Shown here piece by piece: positions 22,018 to 33,025 of a DNA stretch of 64,000 nucleotides. The stretch is taken from positions 186,001 through 250,000 of the forward strand of contig NZ_RPOI01000003.1 in the NCBI RefSeq assembly GCF_003818115.1, in the 5' to 3' direction. Origin of the DNA: Citrobacter youngae (GTDB taxonomy: Bacteria; Pseudomonadota; Gammaproteobacteria; Enterobacterales; Enterobacteriaceae). Under the pieces are notes generated by a model. That model did no database searches, had not been told where the DNA came from, and saw only the letters and a program-made list of their open reading frames with translations. A program made the translations under genes and the position numbers. Positions within the stretch are counted from its first letter, which is position 1, and every line of letters starts with the position of its first letter.

Positions 22018-22704
22018 TTACTTCTGCCCGTAATAGGCGTTTGGGCCGTGCTTACGCATGAAGTGCTTATTCATCAGATAACCGTCAATAGCGCTGAGAG
22101 CCGGGTTAATGCCACGCGCAATCCATGCCATTTTTGCCACCTCTTCCATCACAACAGCGTTATGTACTGCGTCGTGAGCATCTTTACCCCAGGCAAAGGG
22201 ACCGTGCTGATACACCACAATACCCGGCGTATGCAGTGGTTCTACGTTGCTCAGCGTTTCAATGATCACCTTGCCGGTATTCAGCTCATACTCGCCCTGC
22301 ACTTCAGCTTCAGTTAATGCTCGGGTACAAGGGATATCGCCAAAGAAGTAGTCCGCGTGAGTGGTACCCAGTGCCGGGATCGCCAGCCCCGCCTGCGCCC
22401 AGGCCGTGGCATGAGTAGAGTGCGTATGCACGACTCCGCCCAGCGACGGATAACGCTGGTAGAGCGCCAGATGGGTGGCGGTATCGGAAGAAGGACGAAA
22501 GCCGCCTTCTATCACCTTCCCTGACATATCGACCACGACCATATCATCAACGGTCATGTGCTCGTAGGCGACGCCGCTGGGCTTGATCACCACCCGCCCG
22601 CGCTCGCGGTCAATGGCGCTGACGTTGCCCCAGGTAAATGTCACCAGCCCGTAGCGCGGCAGATCCATGTTAGCCTCAAAAACCTGCTGTTTAAGTTTTT
22701 GCAT
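22018..22704 (-). CDS. ulaF: UlaF, L-ribulose-5-phosphate 4-epimerase
   Basis: UlaF makes D-xylulose 5-phosphate from L-ribulose 5-phosphate, the last step of anaerobic L-ascorbate breakdown, delivering carbon to the pentose phosphate pathway. The 228-residue class II aldolase-fold protein has zinc-ligand histidines in [16 protein letters not shown] and further family motifs in [14 protein letters not shown] and [16 protein letters not shown] 22704 overlaps the ulaE stop by one base (TAATG), so it is preferred over the longer open frame. It is the last gene of ulaABCDEF. Confidence 0.96.
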   Translation of the reverse strand: MQKLKQQVFEANMDLPRYGLVTFTWGNVSAIDRERGRVVIKPSGVAYEHMTVDDMVVVDMSGKVIEGGFRPSSDTATHLALYQRYPSLGGVVHTHSTHATAWAQAGLAIPALGTTHADYFFGDIPCTRALTEAEVQGEYELNTGKVIIETLSNVEPLHTPGIVVYQHGPFAWGKDAHDAVHNAVVMEEVAKMAWIARGINPALSAIDGYLMNKHFMRKHGPNAYYGQK

Positions 22705-23558
22705 TACACCGCCTCCACCAGACCTGCGTTGGCCATACGCGTTTTCACCCAATCGCGCGCCTTCGCAACTTCACGAACCGGGTCATCCGACGTTTCACTC
22801 CACATCTCAATCAGGTATGGCCCGCAGTATCCACTCTGTTTGAGCGTCGCAAAACAACGTTCGAAATCAACGACTCCTTCACCAAACGGCACATTTTTGA
22901 ATACGCCAGGTTTGGTATCCTTCACGTGTACCGCGACGATATGGCCTACCCCAGCCTGCAGTTCCATCTGCACGTCGTTATCCCACGCCGACAAATTGCC
23001 AATATCGGGATACAGCTGGAACCACGGATTGTTGAGATAGTGGGCGTAACCCAACGCCTTGCTGATCGAATTCATCAGCGGATAATCCATGATTTCCATC
23101 GCCAGCGTCACCTGCGCACGGCTCGCCATCTCCACGCTCTCTTTTAGCCCATCGCGAAACCGACGACGCGTTTCGTTATTGGCCTGCTGGTAATAGACGT
23201 CGTAACCCGCCAGTTGAATAACGCGAATACCAATATCCTGCGCAAACTGAATGGCTTTACGCATAATTTCCAGCCCCTGTTCGCGCACCCGATCATCTTC
23301 GCTGCCAAGCGGGAAACGACGATGAGCGCTCAGGCATATGGACGGTACTCGTATCCCTGTCTCGGCGATAGCCGCCACCAGCGCCAGTCGCTGCTCGCGA
23401 TTCCAGTCAAGACGCGCCAGACGGGCATCGGTTTCATCAACCGACATTTCGACAAAGTCAAAGCCCAGTTCCTTCGCCAGTTGCAAGCGTTCGAGCCAGC
23501 ACTCCCCGCCGGGGAGTGCTTTTTCATAAATACCGAGCGGGACCTGTTTCGACAACAT
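22704..23558 (-). CDS. ulaE: UlaE, L-xylulose-5-phosphate 3-epimerase (L-ribulose-5-phosphate 3-epimerase)
   Basis: UlaE interconverts L-xylulose 5-phosphate and L-ribulose 5-phosphate between UlaD and UlaF. The 284-residue product is a xylose-isomerase-like TIM barrel. It starts [20 protein letters not shown] and contains metal-site stretches [11 protein letters not shown] and [11 protein letters not shown] near the middle, and an acidic site near LIEMWSE. Length equals the E. coli enzyme. It follows ulaD by 9 bp and overlaps ulaF by one base. Confidence 0.95.
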   Translation of the reverse strand: MLSKQVPLGIYEKALPGGECWLERLQLAKELGFDFVEMSVDETDARLARLDWNREQRLALVAAIAETGIRVPSICLSAHRRFPLGSEDDRVREQGLEIMRKAIQFAQDIGIRVIQLAGYDVYYQQANNETRRRFRDGLKESVEMASRAQVTLAMEIMDYPLMNSISKALGYAHYLNNPWFQLYPDIGNLSAWDNDVQMELQAGVGHIVAVHVKDTKPGVFKNVPFGEGVVDFERCFATLKQSGYCGPYLIEMWSETSDDPVREVAKARDWVKTRMANAGLVEAV

Positions 23559-23567
23559 AGCCGCTCC

Positions 23568-24218
23568 TTATCCCCACAGCTGGGCGATGGAACGTTTAAA
23601 CTGACGAGCGGCCTCAACCGGAGAAGCCGCGTCGCGAATGCTGCGACCAGCGATAAAGACGTGAATCGGGATCCCTTTGAACAGCGGCAGATCCTCCAGC
23701 GCCAGACCACCAGTAACGGTAACTTTAAAGCCCATATCGGCCAGTCGCTTGATCGCACTGATATCCGCCTCTCCCCACGCCACGCCTGCCGCCTGCGCAT
23801 CACGACTGCGGTGATAGACAACTTGCCCAATACCCGCGTCACGCCACTCCTGCGCCTGCTCCCAGGTCCAGTAGCCGGTCAGTTCAATCTGTACGTCACC
23901 GTTAAATTCTTTCGCCACCTCCAGCGCACCCTTGGTGGTGTTGATATCGGCACAGCAGATGACAGTAATCCAGTCAGCGTTGGCTTCGAAACACATGCGG
24001 GAGAGGATTTTGCCCGCGTCGGCAATTTTAGCGTCCGCCAGCACTATTTTATGCGGGTAAAGCGCCTTCAGATCGCGAACGGCACGAACGCCCTCTGCCA
24101 CGCAAAGAATCGTACCCACCTCAATGATATCGACCTCTTCGGCAATCAGACGCGTCGTTTCATACGCGGAAGACATTGATTGGTTATCCAGCGCTACCTG
24201 CAACATAGGTAATGACAT
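23568..24218 (-). CDS. ulaD: UlaD, 3-keto-L-gulonate-6-phosphate decarboxylase
   Basis: UlaD decarboxylates 3-keto-L-gulonate 6-phosphate to L-xylulose 5-phosphate. The 216-residue protein is an orotidine-monophosphate-decarboxylase-suprafamily barrel. The DxKxxD signature ([10 protein letters not shown]) lies near residue 65 and the phosphate-binding end of the barrel is [12 protein letters not shown]. It is 12 bp downstream of ulaC and 9 bp upstream of ulaE. Confidence 0.96.
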   Translation of the reverse strand: MSLPMLQVALDNQSMSSAYETTRLIAEEVDIIEVGTILCVAEGVRAVRDLKALYPHKIVLADAKIADAGKILSRMCFEANADWITVICCADINTTKGALEVAKEFNGDVQIELTGYWTWEQAQEWRDAGIGQVVYHRSRDAQAAGVAWGEADISAIKRLADMGFKVTVTGGLALEDLPLFKGIPIHVFIAGRSIRDAASPVEAARQFKRSIAQLWG

Positions 24219-24230
24219 TTTGGTATCCTT

Positions 24231-24698
24231 TTAAACAGCCGCCGCAGTGGCGTTATCAATTAAATCCAGCACTTCCTGCGCGGTGCGGCAGGCGCGTAAA
24301 CGGTCGAAATTGGCTTCGTCGTCAAACAGATTCACGATCTGCATAATGCCCACTTCCTGATGCGTGTTGGCGTCAACTGCCGCCATCGTGATCAGAATAT
24401 CGACCGGGTCGTTATCTTCGTGGTTAAACACCAGCGGCGTTTTCAGCGTCACCAGCGCAAAACCGGTTTTCTTAACCCCTTCCTCCGGACGTCCATGCGG
24501 CATAGCAAGGCCCGGCGCAATCACAAAGTACGGGCCAAACTGTTCTACTCCGTCGAGGATGGCCTGGTAGTAGCGTGGTTCAACCACATCAGCCTTAACC
24601 AGCAGATCCACGCCAAGCTTTACCGCTTCCTGCCAGGTGCTGGCCTCGGCCTGTAAAAGGATGGAATTATTGTTTGCCAGCGAATCACGTAATTTCAT
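24231..24698 (-). CDS. ulaC: UlaC, L-ascorbate-specific PTS enzyme IIA
   Basis: UlaC carries phosphate from HPr to UlaB during ascorbate uptake. The 155-residue product is a mannitol/fructose-type EIIA. The phospho-accepting histidine is His68 in [12 protein letters not shown]. The protein is cytosolic with no membrane segment. It is one residue longer than the E. coli protein as I recall it. It lies between ulaB (9 bp) and ulaD (12 bp). Confidence 0.95.
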   Translation of the reverse strand: MKLRDSLANNNSILLQAEASTWQEAVKLGVDLLVKADVVEPRYYQAILDGVEQFGPYFVIAPGLAMPHGRPEEGVKKTGFALVTLKTPLVFNHEDNDPVDILITMAAVDANTHQEVGIMQIVNLFDDEANFDRLRACRTAQEVLDLIDNATAAAV

Positions 24699-24707
24699 GG
24701 TGCGTCC

Positions 24708-25013
24708 TTACTTCACATCCTGTGGGAAATGCGCTTTGATCACTTCCAGCAGTTTTGGTCCAAAATCGGCGGGAGACAGCATGTTGCGCACGCCGACAAC
24801 ATATTTATTGCCAGATACGGTAATCTCGCCGGCAATATGAGTAGAGGCGATGATGATATCTGCGCCGCTCAGTTCACTTTTGTATTCCCCCACGGCACAG
24901 CTGTTTACCGTATGGTCGATATTTGACTGGGTTAAAAACTGATCCACCTTCATTTTCATGATCATGGAACTGCCCTGCCCATTGCCACATACAGCCAGAA
25001 TACGTACGGTCAT
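24708..25013 (-). CDS. ulaB: UlaB, L-ascorbate-specific PTS enzyme IIB
   Basis: UlaB is phosphorylated on a cysteine by UlaC and passes the phosphate to ascorbate as it enters through UlaA. The 101-residue product has the EIIB phosphorylation loop with Cys9 ([15 protein letters not shown]). AAGGAG precedes the ATG. The spacing to ulaA is 15 bp and to ulaC 9 bp. Confidence 0.96.
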   Translation of the reverse strand: MTVRILAVCGNGQGSSMIMKMKVDQFLTQSNIDHTVNSCAVGEYKSELSGADIIIASTHIAGEITVSGNKYVVGVRNMLSPADFGPKLLEVIKAHFPQDVK

Positions 25014-25028
25014 AATCGGAACTCCTTT

Positions 25029-26789
<1,761 letters not shown>

Positions 26790-27854
26790 ATGACTAAAGT
26801 AAAAAGCATCACGCGTGAATCATGGATCCTGAGTACATTCCCGGAGTGGGGAAGCTGGCTGAATGAAGAGATCGAACAGGAACAGGTCGCACCAGGCACT
26901 TTCGCTATGTGGTGGCTTGGCTGTACCGGAATTTGGCTGAAGTCGGAAGGCGGGACTAACATCTGCGTCGATTTCTGGTGCGGCACGGGTAAACAGAGTC
27001 ACGGCAACCCGCTGATGAAAACCGGCCACCAAATGCAACGTATGGCTGGGGTAAAAAAACTGCAGCCTAACCTGCGCACCACGCCGTTTGTTCTTGATCC
27101 GTTTGCCATTCGACAGATCGATGCGGTACTGGCGACGCACGATCATAACGATCACATCGACGTGAATGTTGCGGCAGCCGTCATGCAGAACTGCGCCGAC
27201 GACGTGCCGTTTATCGGCCCACAAACCTGCGTGGATCTGTGGATCGGTTGGGGTGTGCCAAAAGAACGCTGCATCGTGGTGAAACCGGGCGACGTAGTTA
27301 AAGTAAACGATATTGAGATTCATGCGCTCGACGCGTTTGATCGTACTGCATTAATCACCTTGCCTGCAGATCAAAAAGCAGCAGGCGTCCTGCCTGACGG
27401 CATGGATGCACGTGCAGTTAACTACCTGTTCAAAACGCCGGGCGGTACGCTGTACCACAGCGGTGATTCGCACTACTCCAACTACTATGCAAAACATGGC
27501 AACGAATATCAGATCGACGTCGCGCTCGGCTCCTACGGCGAGAATCCGCGTGGGATTACGGACAAAATGACCAGCGCCGACATGCTGCGTATGGCGGAAG
27601 CGCTGAATACAAAAGTAGTGATCCCTTTCCATCATGACATCTGGTCAAACTTTCAGGCCGATCCACAGGAGATCCGCGTCCTGTGGGAGATGAAAAAAGA
27701 TCGCCTTAAGTATAGCTTTAAGCCATTCATCTGGCAGGTAGGCGGCAAATTCACCTGGCCGCTGGACAAAGATAACTTTGAATATCACTATCCGCGCGGC
27801 TTTGATGACTGTTTCACGATTGAGCCGGATTTACCGTTTAAATCCTTCCTGTGA
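26790..27854 (+). CDS. ulaG: UlaG, L-ascorbate-6-phosphate lactonase
   Basis: UlaG opens the lactone of L-ascorbate 6-phosphate, the first cytosolic step after PTS uptake. The 354-residue enzyme has the metallo-beta-lactamase fold with metal motif THDHNDHID at residues 116-124. Later metal-site stretches are [11 protein letters not shown] and [13 protein letters not shown] 26790 follows GAAGG by 9 bases and matches the 354-residue E. coli protein; the upstream in-frame ATG at 26775 is not needed. It is transcribed away from ulaA and followed by its own terminator. Confidence 0.96.
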   Translation: MTKVKSITRESWILSTFPEWGSWLNEEIEQEQVAPGTFAMWWLGCTGIWLKSEGGTNICVDFWCGTGKQSHGNPLMKTGHQMQRMAGVKKLQPNLRTTPFVLDPFAIRQIDAVLATHDHNDHIDVNVAAAVMQNCADDVPFIGPQTCVDLWIGWGVPKERCIVVKPGDVVKVNDIEIHALDAFDRTALITLPADQKAAGVLPDGMDARAVNYLFKTPGGTLYHSGDSHYSNYYAKHGNEYQIDVALGSYGENPRGITDKMTSADMLRMAEALNTKVVIPFHHDIWSNFQADPQEIRVLWEMKKDRLKYSFKPFIWQVGGKFTWPLDKDNFEYHYPRGFDDCFTIEPDLPFKSFL

Positions 27855-27862
27855 TCCACACA

Positions 27863-27889
27863 AAATGCCGGGCTATCCCGGCATTTTTT
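27863..27889 (+). terminator. Rho-independent terminator of ulaG
   Basis: A 10-bp stem AAATGCCGGG/CCCGGCATTT with loop CTAT and a T-run to 27889. It separates ulaG from ulaR. Confidence 0.93.
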
Positions 27890-27960
27890 CCCTTTTACTT
27901 TAGTATTTCCAGGCTATTTCAAATATCATCTTTTCAAATCAATTTGTATCGGAATAGCTC

Positions 27961-28716
27961 ATGACTGAAGCACAAAGACATCAAATATTGCTGGATATGC
28001 TGGCGCAGTTGGGCTTTGTTACCGTTGAGAACGTAATTGAGCGTCTGGGGATTTCACCCGCAACGGCGCGTAGGGACATCAACAAACTCGACGAAAGCGG
28101 CAAACTCAAGAAAGTCCGCAACGGCGCAGAAGCCATTACCCAGCAGCGTCCACGCTGGACGCCAATGAATTTACACCAGGCGCAGAACCACGATGAAAAA
28201 GTCCGTATTGCCAAGGCGGCGTCCCAGCTTGTGAATGCGGGAGAAAGCGTGGTGATCAACTGCGGATCGACCGCTTTCCTGCTGGGTCGTGAAATGTGCG
28301 GCAAGCCGGTGCAGATCATCACCAACTATCTGCCGCTGGCAAACTATCTGATCGACCAGGAGCATGACAGCGTGATCATCATGGGCGGGCAATACAACAA
28401 AAGCCAATCCATCACGCTTAGCCCACAAGGCAGTGAAAATAGCCTGTATGCCGGACACTGGATGTTTACCAGCGGTAAAGGATTGACTGCGGACGGACTG
28501 TATAAAACCGATATGCTGACCGCGATGGCCGAGCAGAAGATGCTTAACGTGGTGGGCAAACTGGTGGTACTGGTCGATAGCAGTAAGGTCGGTGAACGCG
28601 CGGGAATGCTGTTCAGTCGCGCCGATCAAATCGATACGCTGATTACCGGTAAAAACGCGAACCCTGAGATTCTGCAACAACTTGAAGCTCAGGGCGTGAA
28701 CATTTTGCGGGTTTAG
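27961..28716 (+). CDS. ulaR: UlaR, DeoR-family repressor of the L-ascorbate regulon
   Basis: UlaR represses ulaABCDEF and ulaG; L-ascorbate 6-phosphate releases it. The 251-residue product has a DeoR winged helix at about residues 3-58 ([20 protein letters not shown] and the recognition helix region [12 protein letters not shown]). A C-terminal sugar-phosphate sensor follows ([30 protein letters not shown]). It lies downstream of ulaG with its own space for a promoter. Its 3' end overlaps convergent yjfP by 4 bp. Confidence 0.96.
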   Translation: MTEAQRHQILLDMLAQLGFVTVENVIERLGISPATARRDINKLDESGKLKKVRNGAEAITQQRPRWTPMNLHQAQNHDEKVRIAKAASQLVNAGESVVINCGSTAFLLGREMCGKPVQIITNYLPLANYLIDQEHDSVIIMGGQYNKSQSITLSPQGSENSLYAGHWMFTSGKGLTADGLYKTDMLTAMAEQKMLNVVGKLVVLVDSSKVGERAGMLFSRADQIDTLITGKNANPEILQQLEAQGVNILRV

Positions 28717-29462
28717 AGGTGCTGGCGGAAAAATGCTACCGTCGCAGCCAGCGCTTCTGGCGTAATGCGGTGTCGGACACCCGCTTCCCACAGGCAGGTC
28801 AGATGGTTATCCAGACCTGCCTGAATTAACGCCTGCTGCAAACGAAAAGTTTCCACAGCCGGAACCACATCGTCCTCCTGTCCATGCCACAGCAGCAACG
28901 GTCTGTCGGCCAGGCGTTGCAGTTGATGCGTAACGTCCCATTCGGCGAGCGGTGCAATAACGGCATCGAACTCCGCCTGCTGCTCTGGCGTCTGGACATG
29001 TAAAGGGGGAAAAAGCGTCTGCGCAAGCCGGGTAAAATAGCCCGACCCCATCAGGCTGGCTACACATTTAACCTCGGGGTGGCGGGCCATAATGCCCAAC
29101 GCCGTCATTCCTCCCATCGACGCCCCCGCAACGGCAAGTCGTTCATCTGATAGCCAATTTTCCGCCACCAGCGCCGCACGTAACGTCGTAAACTCCTGCA
29201 TATTTTGCTGCAAAATCTGCCAGAAGCGGTACATTCTCCCCTGTGCATCACTAGTGAAGCGGGCACCATGATCGGCCGCATCTGGCATCACGACCCGGAA
29301 TCCAGCCTGAGCCAGAGCAACGGCAAAATAGCTGTAGACCAGGCTTGAAGAGGTAAACCCGTGATAGAAGATAATACAAGGGAGTGAACATTCGCGTTTG
29401 CCAGCCGGAACGGCGTGCAGGACAGGGATACCCGCCAACTGTCGTGTTTCAATTTCGATCAT
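28713..29462 (-). CDS. yjfP: YjfP, serine esterase of the alpha/beta-hydrolase family
   Basis: A 249-residue cytosolic alpha/beta hydrolase like E. coli YjfP, which has carboxylesterase activity on short esters; the natural substrate is unknown. The nucleophile elbow GASMG is at residues 113-117 (Ser115). The HGFTSSS oxyanion region is near residue 34, and the late catalytic histidine is probably in [12 protein letters not shown] 29462 (MIEIETRQL) is chosen over 29498 from the family length. It is convergent with ulaR with a 4-bp overlap and divergent from bsmA. Confidence 0.92.
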   Translation of the reverse strand: MIEIETRQLAGIPVLHAVPAGKRECSLPCIIFYHGFTSSSLVYSYFAVALAQAGFRVVMPDAADHGARFTSDAQGRMYRFWQILQQNMQEFTTLRAALVAENWLSDERLAVAGASMGGMTALGIMARHPEVKCVASLMGSGYFTRLAQTLFPPLHVQTPEQQAEFDAVIAPLAEWDVTHQLQRLADRPLLLWHGQEDDVVPAVETFRLQQALIQAGLDNHLTCLWEAGVRHRITPEALAATVAFFRQHL

Positions 29463-29643
29463 TTGTCGCCTCTTTCTTTCTGGTATGCCATGCAGCAATA
29501 CTTAACGCAAGCGAATGTGTTCGGCAATGATTCATAATGTTGAGAACTGGGTTACGCTTTCGCAACATTTTCATTCGAAAATCGCGTGAGAGATAACAAT
29601 TCGGGAACATTCCCCTAAAGGGAATTTAATAAGGCACTACACT

Positions 29644-29973
29644 ATGGCTATCAGGAAACGAGATAGAGTTATGCGTCGGTTTGCCTCTTTGTTGCTGGTG
29701 ACGTTTTTAAGCGCCTGTAGCGTGTTACAGGGTACACCACAACCTGCACCGCCCGTAGCCGACCACCCGCAAGAGATCCGCCGCGACCAAAGCAACGGGT
29801 TGCAGCGAATAGGGACAGTCAATGCGCTGGTAAGAGGCTCTCCAGATGATGCGCTGGCAGAGATCCGTGCCAAAGCCGTCGCGGCTAAAGCTGATTATTA
29901 CGTTGTCTTATTAGTTGATGAGACTATCGTGACAGGCCAATGGTATTCACAAGCTATTTTGTATCGTAAATAA
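29644..29973 (+). CDS. bsmA: BsmA (YjfO), YhcN-family lipoprotein
   Basis: A 109-residue lipoprotein of the YhcN (DUF1471) family. E. coli BsmA affects biofilm maturation and stress survival. The lipobox LSAC places the lipidated cysteine at Cys25. The C-terminal YhcN domain covers about residues 50-109 (NGLQRIGTVNALVRG to SQAILYRK). ATG 29644 is chosen with AAGG 10 bases upstream; an internal ATG at 29671 would shorten the signal peptide but keep the lipobox. It stands upstream of yjfN on the same strand, 147 bp away. Confidence 0.9.
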   Translation: MAIRKRDRVMRRFASLLLVTFLSACSVLQGTPQPAPPVADHPQEIRRDQSNGLQRIGTVNALVRGSPDDALAEIRAKAVAAKADYYVVLLVDETIVTGQWYSQAILYRK

Positions 29974-30120
29974 CATTGGCTTGAAATTTAGTCAGCTTTA
30001 CATTGCTTTGCGCCCCTATGCGTTTACCTGTGCACAATAAACCAACAGCAGGGAGCTTGAGGTTTATTATCGCGATGGAATGCCCTGCCATGTGTAGGGG
30101 TACGAATAATGGAGCTGACG

Positions 30121-30396
30121 ATGAAACAATCACTTGCCTTATCCTCACTGCTGTTTTCTGCCGGACTGGTAGGTACAACGGCGCAGTCTGCCGAGTTCGC
30201 CAGTGCTGACTGCGTTACGGGCCTGAACGAAATTGGCCTGATCTCTGTCAGTAACATTGCAGGGAATCCGCAGGATGTAGAACGTGTAATCGCGTTAAAA
30301 GCGGATGAACAAGGTGCCTCATGGTATCGGATCATTCAGATGTACGAAGAACAGCAGCCAGATAACTGGCGCGTACAGGCCATACTTTATGCATAA
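30121..30396 (+). CDS. yjfN: YjfN, YhcN-family small periplasmic protein
   Basis: A 91-residue secreted protein with a signal peptide (cleavage near residue 24, TAQSAEF) and a YhcN/DUF1471 domain (LISVSNIAGNPQDVERVIALKA to WRVQAILYA). YjfN has, to my recollection, been described as stimulating the DegP protease; treat that as uncertain. ATG 30121 follows GGAG by 6 bases and is preferred over 30109. It is paralogous to the neighbouring bsmA and ends just before a REP. Confidence 0.9.
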   Translation: MKQSLALSSLLFSAGLVGTTAQSAEFASADCVTGLNEIGLISVSNIAGNPQDVERVIALKADEQGASWYRIIQMYEEQQPDNWRVQAILYA

Positions 30397-30399
30397 CAG

Positions 30400-30477
30400 A
30401 TTGCCGGATGGCGTAAACGTATCCTGCCTGTATTGAACGTAGACAGGATACGACGCGACAGCATCGCCATCTGGCAT
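30400..30477. repeat. REP pair (BIME) between yjfN and aidB
   Basis: Palindromic REP-type arms ATTGCCGGATGGCG and CGCCATCTGGCA bracket the segment. A second internal inverted repeat is TATCCTGCCTG/GACAGGATA. It separates two convergent genes. Confidence 0.75.
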
Positions 30478-30481
30478 AGTA

Positions 30482-32104
30482 TTACCGTATTCCTCCCGTC
30501 GCCCGCAGCAGCAAATCACCCTGCACCTGTGCAGAAAACTGTGTTACACCACGCGTATCCAGCATCATCTGACACCAGGCTTGCGCGACTGGCGGAGAGG
30601 CATAACGCAACATCTGCGCCCCGCAGCCGAGCAGGAACAATTGCTGCGTAATCTCCCGTCCCAACTCCTCGCTGGGTTTACGTAAATGCTGCTGCAGCTT
30701 GCGCACCATTCGATCGTAATGCCGATCTTGTCCCTTTACCTCCGCAAAGGCTTCGCTGAGCATATCGTAGATGCCGGGTTGTTTTGTAAGTACCCGCAAT
30801 ACATCAAGGCACATAATGTTGCCGGAGCCTTCCCAGATACTGTTTACCGGCATCTCACGGTACAGGCGCGGTAGCTCGCTCTCCTCGCAGTAGCCAATCC
30901 CGCCCAGTACTTCCATCGCCTCGGCAACGAACGGCATGCCATTTTTGCAGATGGCAAATTTCGCTGCGGGTGTGAATAATCTGGCCCACAGCGCTTCTTT
31001 CGTATCGGTACGACGATCCCAGGCTCGCGCCAGCCGAAACAGTAGCGCGGTCTGCCCTTCCAGTTGCAACGCCATTCGGCTTAGTACCTGACGCATCATC
31101 GGTTGTTCGATCAAAGGTTTACCAAATACCTGCCGCTGATGCGCATGGTAAATCGCCACGGAAAAAGCACGTCGCATCATGCCGTGGCTGCCGAGCGCGC
31201 AGTCAAAACGCGTCATCCCGCCCATTTTCAGGATATGGCGGATACCTTCCCCTTCTTCACCCAATAGCCAGCCGATCGCATCGTGGAATTCAACCTCGCA
31301 GCTGGCGTTGGAGCGGTTGCCTAACTTATCTTTCAGTCGTTCAAGGCAAATCGCATTCCGGCTCCCATCGGGTAAAAATCGCGGTACAAAAAAACAGGAT
31401 AAACCGCCCTTTGCCTGGGCCAGCACCAAATGGGCATCGCTTTGCGGCACGGAGAAAAACCACTTATGTCCCACCAGCCGATACGAGCCGTCGACAAGAC
31501 GTTCTGCCTGAGTGGTATTGCTCAGCACATCTGACCCCCCCTGCTTCTCCGTCATCCCCATACCGATCAGCAACCCACGCTTTTGCCCTCCGGGCAGTAA
31601 ATGCGAGTCATAACGGTCGCTTAGCAGCGGCGTCAACCAGTCGTGAAATTGTGCAGGTAACATTTGGAGCAACAGCGGCGTGGCGGCAAACGTCATGGTC
31701 ACCGGACACAAGGTGCCCGCTTCCACCTGCGCATGCAGCATAAAACGTGCAGCCCGGGCAACAAACGAGCCCTGCCTGGCCTCCTCTTCCCAGGCCAGGT
31801 TATGTACGCGGTTGGCGCACAATCCCTGCATCAGCAAATGCCATGCGGGATGAAACCGCACATCATCCAGCCGCTGCCCCTGCGGGTCGTAGCGCAACAG
31901 TTCGGGTGGATAAGCGTTAGCTAACCGACCCAATTCGAGCGATTCCGCAGTCCCTAACTGCTGACCAATACTGGCGAGGAGATCGCTGTCCCAAGCTGCG
32001 CCTTCGCGATTGACCGCTTCGCACAGTGCGCCATCTGACAGGTATAAGTTGCTGTTATTGAGCGGTACAGGTTGGTTAAAAACGGTATGCGTTTGCCAGT
32101 GCAT
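30482..32104 (-). CDS. aidB: AidB, acyl-CoA-dehydrogenase-like protein of the adaptive response to alkylation
   Basis: AidB is an FAD protein induced by Ada during alkylation stress that binds DNA and protects promoter regions. The 540-residue product has the acyl-CoA dehydrogenase fold. GMTEKQGGSD and VGHKWFFSVPQSD are in the middle domain and GGIGYCEESELPRLYREM is in the C-terminal helical domain, followed by a DNA-binding tail. ATG 32104 (MHWQTHTVF) follows GGAGGGAG and matches the family; the open frame itself runs to 32179. It sits directly downstream of rlmB, without the yjfIJKLMC genes found between them in E. coli K-12. Confidence 0.95.
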   Translation of the reverse strand: MHWQTHTVFNQPVPLNNSNLYLSDGALCEAVNREGAAWDSDLLASIGQQLGTAESLELGRLANAYPPELLRYDPQGQRLDDVRFHPAWHLLMQGLCANRVHNLAWEEEARQGSFVARAARFMLHAQVEAGTLCPVTMTFAATPLLLQMLPAQFHDWLTPLLSDRYDSHLLPGGQKRGLLIGMGMTEKQGGSDVLSNTTQAERLVDGSYRLVGHKWFFSVPQSDAHLVLAQAKGGLSCFFVPRFLPDGSRNAICLERLKDKLGNRSNASCEVEFHDAIGWLLGEEGEGIRHILKMGGMTRFDCALGSHGMMRRAFSVAIYHAHQRQVFGKPLIEQPMMRQVLSRMALQLEGQTALLFRLARAWDRRTDTKEALWARLFTPAAKFAICKNGMPFVAEAMEVLGGIGYCEESELPRLYREMPVNSIWEGSGNIMCLDVLRVLTKQPGIYDMLSEAFAEVKGQDRHYDRMVRKLQQHLRKPSEELGREITQQLFLLGCGAQMLRYASPPVAQAWCQMMLDTRGVTQFSAQVQGDLLLRATGGIR

Positions 32105-32177
32105 TGTGTCTCCCTCCGTCAATGGCCGTCGCCTTAAGTATGGCCAGTCCGAGAAGAGAGTGCCTGGGATTAAGGTC

Positions 32178-32204
32178 ACAAAAAAGCCATCCCGAAGGAT
32201 GGCT
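32178..32204 (-). terminator. Terminator of the rnr-rlmB transcript
   Basis: Stem GCCATCC/GGATGGC with a 4-base loop, followed on the minus strand by a run of T. It lies 20 bp after the rlmB stop and upstream of aidB. Confidence 0.9.
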
Positions 32205-32223
32205 TAAGAGAAGGAGGAATCAA

Positions 32224-32955
32224 TTACCCGCGCTGACGAACAGCTTCAAACAGGCAAATTCCCGTCGCAACAGAGACGTTAAGCGATGAAACGCTCCCGG
32301 CCATTGGGATGCTGATCAGTTCATCACAGTGTTCACGGGTCAGACGGCGCATACCTTCGCCCTCTGCACCCATTACCAGCGCCAGACGTCCGGTCATTTT
32401 GCTCTGATACAACGTATGGTCAGCTTCGCCTGCGGTACCAACGATCCAGATGTTCTCTTCCTGCAACATACGCATGGTGCGCGCCAGGTTGGTCACGCGG
32501 ATCAGCGGTACGCTTTCTGCCGCGCCACAGGCGACTTTTTTCGCCGTCGCATTCAGCTGCGCAGAACGATCCTTCGGCACGATAACCGCATGCACGCCGG
32601 CAGCATCGGCGCTACGCAAACATGCGCCCAGGTTATGTGGATCAGTGACGCCATCGAGGATCAAAAAGAACGGCTGATCGAGCGTGGCAATCAGATCCGG
32701 CAGATCGTTCTCCTGATACTGACGACCCGGCTTCACGCGAGCAATAATTCCCTGATGTACCGCACCCTCGCTTTTCTCATCCAGAAACTGACGGTTAGCC
32801 AGTTGAATGACAACACCCTGTGCTTCCAGTGCGTGGATCAGCGGCAGCAGGCGTTTATCTTCACGACCTTTGAGAATAAAGACGTCCTGGAAGCGCTCCG
32901 GCGCACGTTCCAGCAGAGCCTGCACCGCATGGATGCCGTAAATCATTTCACTCAT
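32224..32955 (-). CDS. rlmB: 23S rRNA (guanosine-2251-2'-O-)-methyltransferase RlmB
   Basis: RlmB methylates the 2'-O of G2251 in the peptidyl-transferase P loop. The 243-residue SPOUT enzyme has an N-terminal substrate-binding domain ([19 protein letters not shown]). The knotted SAM domain carries the usual motifs: [21 protein letters not shown], then GAEGEGM, then [22 protein letters not shown]. Length equals the E. coli enzyme. It is cotranscribed after rnr with a 70-bp gap. Confidence 0.96.
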   Translation of the reverse strand: MSEMIYGIHAVQALLERAPERFQDVFILKGREDKRLLPLIHALEAQGVVIQLANRQFLDEKSEGAVHQGIIARVKPGRQYQENDLPDLIATLDQPFFLILDGVTDPHNLGACLRSADAAGVHAVIVPKDRSAQLNATAKKVACGAAESVPLIRVTNLARTMRMLQEENIWIVGTAGEADHTLYQSKMTGRLALVMGAEGEGMRRLTREHCDELISIPMAGSVSSLNVSVATGICLFEAVRQRG

Positions 32956-33025
32956 GAATATACTCGTTAATAGTTTATGCGTAACGCGGGCAACGCGAGG
33001 CTGCCCGACTTACTGTTTGTGGCGG

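Noticed and set aside
23214-24179. Long plus-strand open frame (321 codons)
   Set aside because: It is antisense to ulaE and ulaD, which are clearly real. Its product is rich in Arg, His and Gln with no family features.
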